Origin: Bugula neritina
Lineage: Eukaryota > Bryozoa > Gymnolaemata > Cheilostomatida > Bugulidae
Length of the DNA: 64,000 bases
Assembly: GCA_964035545.1 (NCBI GenBank)
Contig: OZ037767.1
Span: 7,244,207-7,308,206, forward strand
Reading direction: 5' to 3'
In this document: positions 1 to 31,800 of the stretch, in pieces
Position numbering within the stretch: position 1 is the stretch's first letter
How the letters are laid out: every line of letters starts with the position of its first letter
Program-made: the position numbers and the translations under genes
Notes under the pieces: generated by a model
Database searches by the model: none
Told to the model about the DNA's origin: nothing
Seen by the model: only the letters and a program-made list of their open reading frames with translations

Positions 1-980
1 TGAATAAATGCATTAACTTTTCTTAAAATATAAAACCTCACTGAAGTCAAATTGTTTTCAAGCTGTTAGATAGAATTAGCCTTGTGCTGAGAGCACTAGA
101 CTAGTAGGCACTAGGTTCTGGGTCTAAATTTTAGTAGGGTCTTGGTGATGTCAGAAAAGGCATTAAGTCAGAATTTCTCTTTTCAAAGTCCTCACACCAT
201 GCCGCCTGCAAGACGAGAAATACAGTTCTTAGCTTGCTTAACAAGACCATTAGGAGTTCTCACGAGGGGGGAGGGGGGTGAAAACCTTAAACAGATATAG
301 ACTTGTCTCTTCCATGCTTGATTGGGACAAAGCAAGCTTGTATTTGGAGTCTGAAAGCTTGGGATATAATTTTTCCCCCAAGTTATTTATTTTTCATGCT
401 TTACCATCGAAGCACTGCATATTCACTACACATTTGCAATGTTGAAAGGCAAGGTACTGTAATATTAGGGCTGAAAGTTTACTGGGATATGCACAAGATA
501 CTTCTTTTATTCTGATTTTTAACTATTTAGTCTACTATGTAAGGTTGTTTGTCTCTAAACTGAAGTTGTTTTTATTCAAATACTGCAACTATCATCTCAT
601 ATGATCTAATGGCTATAATGCTGTTAAATGTTTATATTATAAGCTTTATAATACCATTTCAGCTAATCTTTACTCCATTTATGATGTTATTCATTCATAG
701 ACATTACTTTACATCGCAGCCCTTGATCCATAGAGTGTGTATTCCTAGTATGCGGTGTCTTGGCTTACCATCCTAATCTTTATTAGGCTCTCAATCATTA
801 TAATTAGTTAGCCGTGTGTTCAAGCGTCCAGTGAGGTGAGGAAATGCCACTGCTATGAAACTATCTTCATGCTAACACACTTCATTTGGAGTTGACATTT
901 GAAGTCAGTCAGCTGTGCCACCACATGGCTTTCTCTTCTTCTTATCTTGTATTTTTAAAGTTCTAAACGTTTGCTCTAAA
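1..980. other. Upstream region of the LGR gene, no gene seen
   Basis: No convincing exon was found here. It holds a divergent SINE at about 61-300 and a short G-rich run near 265-280. The first coding exon of the LGR gene starts at 981. I could not place a transcription start or a promoter. Confidence 0.5.
61..300 (+). mobile_element. Divergent tRNA-derived SINE copy
   Basis: The tRNA-like head has a degenerate A box (gagagcactaga) and B box (GGTTCTGGGTCTAAAT). It is followed by a ggtgatgtcagaaaaggcatt core and a ggagttctcacgag tail. These parts occur in the same order as in the clearer copies at 48.0 and 50.9 kb, so I place it in the same family with strong divergence. The boundaries are approximate. 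Confidence 0.5.
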
Positions 981-21555
<20,575 letters not shown>

Positions 21556-22391
21556 AGAGAGATAGGAGACAATTTAGACAAACTAATTTAAAACTGTAAC
21601 TGGAGTTGTTCAGTTTTAAACAGTGTATTATATGCCATATATTCTAACCACAAATGTAATAGAAATTGTTTTACATATTTTTGGGAGTACTTTACAATAT
21701 ATATTTAATGCTCAACTAATTTATTTTTAAGACTCTGACTATCATTTTAATAGTGCTAGGTATGTATGTTATATTGCTAAAAGTAACATGTGCTCATATT
21801 TTTAAGCATTTTTTACTGTTTTGTTCAAATCGTCTGAATAGTTTTTAAAAACTTTTTAGCAAAGCCATGAAGAAAATTAAATATTTTACAAAACCAAATT
21901 TTCTGACTAACATATGAGTATTTTAACAACTTATCTATAACTATAGGTTCCGGTATGGTTTTTGGCTAAAACTATTTTTATTAGTTTAGATTGCATTCAT
22001 AATGTTAACTAGTGCAATTTGGTGTAATGTACATAAATATATGACTATTTTCAAGTATCTATATATAATGTTAACAACTATAAACATTAGAAAATTCAAT
22101 AAAGTAAAAATTACATGCTATTCATTGACATTATGTGTGCTGCAAGCAACAAGAAACAAACTCAGATGGCCTGAGATTCGGGTGAAAGCTTCTTAATTAG
22201 TAGAATTCAGAAAAAAGAACTATCATTCTATTTTAAAAGCTGAAACCTGTACTTTTATACTTCACATTTTATATTTATATTCTTAGCTTGATATTTGAGA
22301 TCATAGTTGATTTCCAGTACTTCTGGCCAAATATTTTAGCACAATAGTTCTATGTTATAATTGATTTCAAGCTACAGAGACTACTGATAAT

Positions 22392-22829
22392 TCAGTCATC
22401 ATTAGATCTCTGTGTAGCATCACCAGATGTGCGAGCAGCTGGTTTTGGGTATGACATCATTTCCGATGTGACCTGTTCCCAAGAATCGCTGCTTCCAATA
22501 GAACTGCGAGAGTCGGTACGCCCGAACCTCCTACTGCCTCTATATTCACTGTAAACATTGTCTAATGCTTCGTGAGAGTTATGGTTCCTTGGCATTGGAG
22601 TTATCCTGTCATCAGAATATACAGATTGACCATCTTCTCTTTGACTTTCTGTACACGAAGACTGGTAGTCATCTCTTTCCTCGTCAGATTGCACAGACCT
22701 CTCATCTACTCTCTGTTCTGGAACATCTTCCTCTCCACTCTCACTCTCAGTAGTACTCGGACTGGATTCATACCTCCTCATTGTAGTGTCGATGAACTCC
22801 GGGTCAGCAAATGAACTGGCATCCAACAC
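22392..22829 (-). other. TMEM63: Last coding exon of TMEM63 (cytosolic tail)
   Basis: The acceptor is tttctag, read on the minus strand just right of 22829. The exon starts [12 protein letters not shown] and ends in a TGA stop at 22392-22394. The product is acidic and Ser-rich, for example [18 protein letters not shown], with many potential phosphosites. It is separated from the previous exon (37278-37394) by a 14.4-kb intron, almost all of which is the Polinton. The phase is 0 on both sides, so the tail is retained only if the whole element is spliced out. Confidence 0.85.
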
Positions 22830-25800
22830 CTAGAAATTTTCAGTTATGAGCAAGTTAGCTAATTCTGATTATATCTCTTGTTTATGTAACTATAGCCATT
22901 CCTATATCAATTATTTATGCTGATAACTAAAAGATTTGCATTAAGCCAAAACTGAACACACAAACATAGCATGTAACATGGACAATATAACATAAAAAAG
23001 TATAACACATGACATACTGTATAAAATATAACATATAGCGCATATAACATACACCATGTGCCATATACTGCATATAACATATATCATATAACATAGAACA
23101 TAATGCATAATACATATAACATATACCCTACAACATCTAACAGTAGTAGAGGGTGGATGGTCCTGGGACAACCCTTCCCCCGTCGAGTCTTCGACTCTCC
23201 GGTGTCAGGGATTGTCCCAGGACGCATCCACCCTCTACTACTCTATTAATATTTTTATTAATTTTTTAGTATTAATTTTAAAAAATGTATTTTTTTTTTA
23301 CTATTTTTATTTTTTATTATTAGTAATAGAAATAAATTATTATACGCTGAGAATATAATAATTTATTATCAATAGCGTTTAAATGTTATAACTCGAAAAT
23401 GTTGGTAAAGATTTAGTAGATTTGGTTATATTTTCATTATTTGTTGATAATATAGGTATAATAATGTTTTAATTAGTTATACTATTATAATAAAGTTTAA
23501 AATATACGTAGATAAAAGGTAATGCTGAGGTGGTTATTTCGCTAGTGGGAGTGTCAATTAAAATTACGTTATCGGGTTTATGACTCGGATAATCACTCGA
23601 AAGAGCTATTGTAAATGAAAAATTATTATTAGCGTTAACAATTTTATTAATATTTATTTTACTATACGGAACATTATGTTCGGCACCGCTAATAGTATAA
23701 AATAAATTTTCTTTAGATTCATCAAAAGGATTTACGCTATTACGAATATGTAAACCTATTTTTTTATCGGTCCAATATAACGCTCTTTTTTTAGCCCAAG
23801 TAAAACGGTCACCATAAAATTGTATTAACGCGTGCGTTATTTTAATTGGTTTATCTACTAAATAATCGTTAATTAAATCTACCGTAAAACTATTAATATT
23901 TTCGTAATAATAAAATCTACTGAAGCCAATAAAACCTGAAATAAATGCTTTATTAGTCGTTATATCAACTTTACTAAATTTATAGATATTCATTTATAAT
24001 TATAATAAAGTTTTATTAATACGTAATGAAAAGGCAATGCCGCATCGGTTATTTCACTAGCGGGAGTATCGGTTAAAATAATGTTGCTGGGTTTATGATT
24101 AGGATAAGTTTTTGATAATGTCATTGTTAATAAAAAATTTTTATTAGCTTCAATAATTTTATTAACGTTTATTTCGCTAAACGGAACATTATGCTCAGCA
24201 CCGCTTATATCATAATAAAAAATATTTTCAACGGCTTCATCACGTTTAAATGTGTTAGCACTATCTCTAATTTCTAAGCTTACTCGTTTATCAGTCCAAT
24301 AAAGTTCTTTAGTATTATGAGCTTGTTCACGGTAAAATTGTATTAATATATTCGTTATTTCAATTGGTTCATCGACTAAAAAATCTCTAATTAATATTCC
24401 CTCAAAATTGTCAAGTCTACCATTAAATAAAAAATATGACGGAATTATAATATCCGTAATATACGGTTTTTCATTTATTATATTAGCCTTAGCCGAATTT
24501 CCAAAAATATAAACTGAACTCATTTATATTAGTAATTTATTTATAATTAATTGAGGCGTTTCATGTTTAGACATTTTTTTAAGCCAATATAAACACAAGT
24601 GTCCGCATATAACTGTATCGAATTTTTGTACTTGTTCCGTATTATAAAATATAGGCGGTTTTAAATATTTCATTATTTCTAAAGGAGGATGTAATCCAAA
24701 ACTATCGAAATAATATTTTTTATTTCCATTTTTATACCAAGCTACCCAATGAGTACCGTTACCCATTAAATCGTCTAAATTTAATATACCACATTCTTTT
24801 TTACGTGGCTTAATGGGTAAATTATTTCTTGAGAATACTCCTCTAAAATTAGGAATTTTTAATTTTTTAATAGCAAACTCTAATTCAATATTTGATAAAG
24901 CTTTATTCTTTAACTTTATACTCATTTATTATAACCGTAAGGAACCGTTGTTATACCGTCTTCTAGTATTATTCTTTTATCGTCTTCGGATGATAACGCC
25001 ACTTTATTTATAGTCTCAGCGTACATCGTATGCTTATGACTTCTTAAAACATTCATCATTCTAAGCTGATCTCGTCGCGTTAATAAACACTCTTTATAAT
25101 CGTTAAATGTTATACGATTATTACGAGTAATTTTATTAATACCCTTACACTTTTTTTCTTCAATTTCATCCATTTTGTAAGAGTATAATTTGGCTCTTAA
25201 TCCGACAAATTCAGTAATCTGCTTGCCACCGGCTTCATCCTTAAACTTCCCTATTACTTTTTTATTCTTATTATTTAATAATTTATGATTTTTAGGATAA
25301 TTACTCGTATCAAATTTATTTTCAATATCCGGTAATATATCCTCGTAAAAGTTTTCAGTTTTTATGTGATACATTAAGCTATCCGTATCCGTAAACAGTA
25401 ATTGAGCCTTATTACCGTATTTCGGTTTAATATACTCGTAATGGAAGTCGTACATAAGAATTTTACTAATATCCAAAATTGCCGCTCCCAAATATACGGG
25501 TTTATCAAACTTTAATTTAGTTACGTTCATATGAACCGCTACTAAATTTTCGGAAAATATAGTGAAGCTTTTAAAGTTAGGCTGATTAGTTAGCTTTTTA
25601 GCTTCGCTTTCGCTAGTAACTAACTTAATGTTAACTCTATTTCGTATATTTTCCATTGTTTTACCGAACACGGAATTGTTCATTAGCTTAAAGAAATCTT
25701 TTTCAAAATCACTCTTAGCTAAAGTTCTTAGTTCGGTATTTAATTTTATATATTTTTCTAACTTATTCGATTCGTTAAAGGTTATACCTCTATGAATCTT

Positions 25801-28800
25801 CGTTAACTTAATTCCGTACATAAGACATTGTTCCAACGCTTTATAGTGTATAACGTAATTCCTTTTATTATTTAAATTTGGAACTAGTTTTTCCACTTTA
25901 TTAACCGTTAATCTCTCGGGACAGAACGGATAATCTTTATGCGAGCCGTGCAACTTTTGCGAATATTCTAAATCCACTTCTAAGAAGCTAGGCGGGAAAA
26001 ATTTATTTTTCTCTAACTCTTTGCACCGCTTTTCAGTCATCCACTTAAAATTACCTACGGGCAAATTTTTGGACATAGCCCACCCGTATAAGTTATTAGC
26101 GTCCAAATAAGTGATATAACTGCTAGGTTCGCTAGCGTTATAATTTTCCATGTACTTATTATTGGCTTTAGCGTATCTATGACTGATCATACTTACACCG
26201 CCCCTAATAGCCTTTTCAAAGAAGAGTAATTGGTCAACATCGGTAATTGGGTCTAGCTCTAATTTAGTGGTTTTAAGCATAGCGTCCCAACTTAAACCCG
26301 GAGCTGTATAATACCAAACGGGATCCAATTTATAATGTTTAAGACACACGTTTCTAAAGTTTTCAAAAACGTCGGCTAGCTGTAACACGTCGACTTCCAT
26401 ATACAAGTCGTGATATTCTCTAAACGTTTTTATATTAAATTCTTTCCAAACGTTTTGAGCGTGTTCGTAATCCTCGTCCGATATATTACTCTCGGTTAGA
26501 CTCGAGTAAAATTCTTCTTTAGGCGGTAAACATTTTTCATCCAATACGTTTATATTGTTAAAATAATTGTACGGAAATACTCCTTTTCTTAATACTTAGT
26601 CTAATTGTCTCCCCTTAAAATGTTCGCTCAAGTGTTTAAAGTCGTCGCGTTTTAAATTCGCTACTAAACTCGCTAAACTAGAACTCATAAATTTATACGA
26701 GTCTAAAAAGCGAATTTCACGCGTAACTTTAACTTTTTTACCTTTATTATTGGTAAATTCGTCTACTAATAATTTTTTACTAAAAGATATATATTTTTCT
26801 TCGGTATTAGGTATACACGAAGGTTCACCGCCTAAGTTTTTAATAAACAAGTGAGCGTCGTAACCCGATAAATTATGAATAAATATTGGATAAAATTTTG
26901 GAATTTTATAATTTAAGTTGCAATGTTCGTGCGCAGCTCCTCTATAATTTTTGGTTAAGTGACAATGATCTCTTACTCTGTCATTACCCAATTTTTCTTC
27001 GCATATATGACAAATTTCAGCCAACTCGAAAGACTCTTGTTCGCTAGCCGAAATTTCCATTGGTTTAGGAAATTTATGTTTTTTATACAAGTTTTTAATG
27101 TCGAGTTCTAATAATCTCATAAATAGTTCACCAATATCTTCGTCTTCGTATTGCTTAGTATAACTTCTGTACTCGCACTCGCCGGTAACGCTCACGATAT
27201 AATATCCAAAACCCGACGGTTCGTGTTGCTGATATTGGTTAGTATAGCTTTTCTGAGAATTAGGCTGACAACTTTGTATAGGCTTAGTAAAACATTCAAA
27301 GTCCGCGTATACCGTGAATGGTACTCTCATACTACGGCAATGGTGACTAGACTGAAATTTTATTTTATTTTTTATTTTCGGAAAGACCGTAGTTACACCG
27401 TTATTTGATAAACACCAATCTTGATGCTTTTTTAAAGATTCGTTAGATCGAAACGAATTCATACAATTTACGCAAATATGTTTAGCGCTAACGCGTTTAT
27501 TTATTTGCGAACCGAGTAATTTATTTAAATTTTTAATATAAGCGTAATGACTCTTTTTGTCGTCGCTTATATAAAATAAATTTATAATTTTACCCTGATT
27601 TTTAGTTTTTTTCCATAAATTTATTGTTTTACCGTCCCACGTAAATACATTAATTCCGAAATTGGAATTAACCTCTTCAAAAGCGTCAATAGATTTTTTA
27701 GTAGCGGGAAATTCAACGCCTTCCCACAAAACTTTATTAACGTATTCTTTATAATTATTAATTCTTTCGGGATGGTTTTTAGGTGTATGAACACTCATTA
27801 AAATGGCCCACATAAAGCACTTATTATCCTCATTTTTAGGATTTATTACGGCTTTCTTTAATTTAATTTCTTTCGGAAGATCAATCCACGATGATCCGTT
27901 AAGAGGTTGATATTTATTAATATTAATTTCCATTTTTTTAATGGCTTTAAACATCCAGCTACTTCCTTTCGCGTTTAACGAAGCAAAATTTTCTTTTATA
28001 CGTTCAATTATTTCATCGTATATTTCATTAATATTCGTAGATTCTAATATAGTTTCAATATTTGATGTAAATGGCATAATTTCTACAATAGTTTCTCCGG
28101 TACGTACATTAATTTTTTCCATTTCGCAATACATAAATATTTTAACTTTTATAGTAGGTTTTAATAATTCTATTACATTTAATTTTACTAGTTTACTAAA
28201 TGAATTTATATCGTATTTGGGTAAACCCTTAATTTCATAAGTTTGAAACCAACCTTTAGCGGCTTGTTCTTTAAGCTTAGGCTGATTATATAAAGCCATA
28301 ATTTTATCCTTAATTGGATTTACAATTTTTGCAATTGGCTTTACAATACCCTTAACCCATTTTTTTATATTACGCGTAGTTTGTGTAAATATTTCTCGCA
28401 TAATTTTTTTTGCGGGTGTAGGTATTAACGGGGCTTGTCCTATATTCGGAACGGGTTCGTCCATAGGCGATAATAGCCGTATAAGTTCGGCTTTTCCTAA
28501 TCGAGAATATCGTTTTAATCCTCTTTCTTTAGCTAAAGCCTTTAAAGCTTTCACGGTAATTTTTGTATTGAACTCCATTTATATAGTAAAAAAATCTTTA
28601 AACTATAAAATCAATTTTTTAATAAAAAATTGGTTTTATACGTCTTCGAGAATTTTATTTATTTGCGCTTTAAGTTTAGTTACTTTACGCCGCGATGTTA
28701 AATTTTTATTAAAATGTTTAAATAATTTATTTCGATCTTCATTCGACACGGAATTAATATTTAAGGTAGAATAATCGGTTAATCGCATAAATGTATGTTC

Positions 28801-31800
28801 GGGAAGAGGTATATATTTTTTTTGTTTAGCTTGAGCGATTAGTTTATCAAGTAATTCAATAGTAAACTCCATATTATAAAATAATAAAATAATAAAAATC
28901 ATTTTTTTATATAAATGGACTTTCGACGAGAAAAATTAGAACTCTTAAACGATGAAATTATTAAATTAGAAAACGAATACGAACAAAAACTTAATCGTTT
29001 TAATTGGTTATCAAAATCGTTAAAAATAATTTCAGGATTATGCGGTACAACGAATTTAATATGCGGTGTCATTATTACGGCGTTATTAAACGCTAACGTT
29101 ACTAAACAAACGTTATTACCATTATCTATAATAGTAAGTATAATGAGTGTAATTACTACTTCTATTTCTTCTCAAGACGCTAAATTAATTAAATCTACGT
29201 TAATGTATTTAGACGTATATACGTTTATAAAAGATTCAAAATTAGAAATTAATTCCATGTTATCGAAATTTTTAAGCGACTCTCATATAGACGAAGGAGA
29301 GTACGACGCTATAACCGAAAAATATAAAAATATTAATAGCGTAATATTGGATAAAAAAAGCGATATAATAATCGCTCGCAACAACGTTTGTTAATTAATT
29401 GCATTTGCAAGTAATTAAAAAAGGGAGTTCAATACACCGTATAGGCTGCTAAATAGCGCGCAATAATCGGTCCTGAGAGCGAATTACGTGTGCCGTATTA
29501 TACGCGTATTTATATATGTTTTCTTTAACTATAATATATTTTATTTCAATGTAAAGCGTCATTTCGTCTTTTTTCTATTTCGTTTTCAGCGTATTTTAGT
29601 TTAGTAAAGAATGACAATATTCTAGCCGCCGCGTAATTCATTAAACCTACGTTAAGTTCTTGAATTATTTCTTTAGTTTTATAAATAGTTTTTATTTTTA
29701 ATTTTCCATCATTTTCTTTATAAATAATTTCTTTTTTATTATTATAAACGCGTTCTTCGAGTAATCCGCACTCGTTAGACGGATTAGTCATTTCGTCTAA
29801 TATATTAAAATTTTTATATATAATTATTTCTTTTAAATTACCGCTTTCGTACATTCGTTTTTCGTACTCAGAAGTTTTATATATCGTTTCGGTAATTGGA
29901 GTGCCGTCGAGGCTTTTATAAGTAATTACTGTTGGATCAACCATTTATATATGTTTTCTTTAACTATAACAGCATACCTAAAAGAGGAATATTTTTAAAC
30001 GGACTATTCGGACCTAAAATTAAACCTTCGCCTTTTATATAGCTAGAACCTTGTTTTAAATATAAACCGTTACCCTTCATTAAATTAGACGACGCGACTG
30101 GTTTTAAAGTAATAGAACCGTTTAAATTAGGTTCTACGGAACATACGCATCCGCCTTTTTTCAAATAAAGACCTTTACCTTTAATAGCTCTTTCGACTCC
30201 CGCGCTAGCGGCTCCTGAAAGTACGCCGGGTATAATAGTTTTTAATAGCGTAGGTATTACTCTCGTGGCTATACCCAATAGAGCTCCTAAAAATCCTCCG
30301 CTCATTGACGCGTTAGTTTTTACTAACGACGGAGACATTTCGAGCGTTACATTTTTTTTATTCGCGTTTAACGCTTTTAAAATATTATCGTTTTGCGTTT
30401 TTGTAACGACTAGTTTATCGTTTCCGCTTTCGAGAGGCAATTTAATAACGCAACCCTTACCGCTTCTATAAGCGTTCATTATTTTTTGTTTTTGCGCCTG
30501 CGGCACGTTTCCTATAATTTCGCAATAACCCATTTATATAATACATTAAACTTCTCTTAAATGAAATCTTATCGAAAGTTGTTCGCCGCTAAGATCTAAT
30601 AAATTACCTTTTTGATCGGTTACCGTAACGGTTAACGTCTTAATATATTTAACGTGAACGGGTAAGTATATTAAATTATGAGGTTTTTCTATTATTTTAT
30701 ATCCAGGACTAACGCTCGGAAAAAATGAATAGATAACGGGTTTATAAGTACCATCGATATAACTTCCGTTAATACAATCAACTTGTACGTGTATAGCGTT
30801 TATATTTAAAATATTTACTATGTTTGTAGCTTCGATATATGGTTGATTGTATATCGCCGCGTCAAAACCTAAAACGTCTCTTAGAGAATTTTCAACGTTA
30901 AAATCTATTTGATAATTTGGTTTTAATTTAAGTATAATTCTAAAAGTTACTTTATTAGCTTGCAAAGTAATACCGTTTCTATTACCCCCCTCTTTTACTA
31001 TTTCGTCTTGAATAGCTTCTTCTAATTGATCTAATTCGTACACTCCAACTGGTAACAAAACTAAATGCCACGTAGTACCACCATCTTTAGACCATCTATA
31101 GGAATTTCTATCGGTACTAATGTTTGGAAAAGAATAAAACGTATCTAAACTAATAAGACACATTTCATATTTTTTATTTTTATTTAATTCTATAGGCGGA
31201 TTAAGTTGAGTAATTATTCTCGTTTTAGTATCGGTAACTCCTATAGTCATCGTTTGTTTAGAGGCCGTATTATCAGCAATTTCTCTTAATAATTTGTTTT
31301 CCATTTATATAACTTTTAAATTATTTCCATCAGAACTGAGAGACATAGTTTTATCCGATAAAATTAGCGCGTAAGCTTGAGTATTAGCCGGCACGTTTTG
31401 ACTAAACTGAACTCTCAATTGAATATTGGCTACGCTACTTTTAAGAGCCTCGCTTTGCTTACTAACGTCTATTACGAACAAAGCGTAAAAATCTTTATAT
31501 TCCGAAGGTAATACGTTTGAATAAGCGATTAGTTCGTTTATACCGTAATATTCTCCGCAAAACTTAGAAGCGTCTCCGTACACTCTACTAAACTTCATTT
31601 TAGCGAAATCTATATCGTAATCAACTTCGGGATACCGCTCACTGTTTAGCATCGCGTATACGCTTTTAACGTTAACGTGATCGAATACGGCCGGATTAGT
31701 CGTTTGACTTTCCGTCTTATTCGTTTGAAAACCTACGATAATATATTTAGGTTTTTCCGTATCACCTCTAGAACCCAAACGCCACGTAAAGTTTGTAGTT

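Noticed and set aside
22565-22814. Plus-strand frames opposite the last TMEM63 exon
   Set aside because: Antisense shadows of a well-supported coding exon.
26545-26600. Intron or intein at the polymerase break
   Set aside because: The two parts are in the same frame, separated by only one stop codon, with no GT/AG borders or intein motifs.
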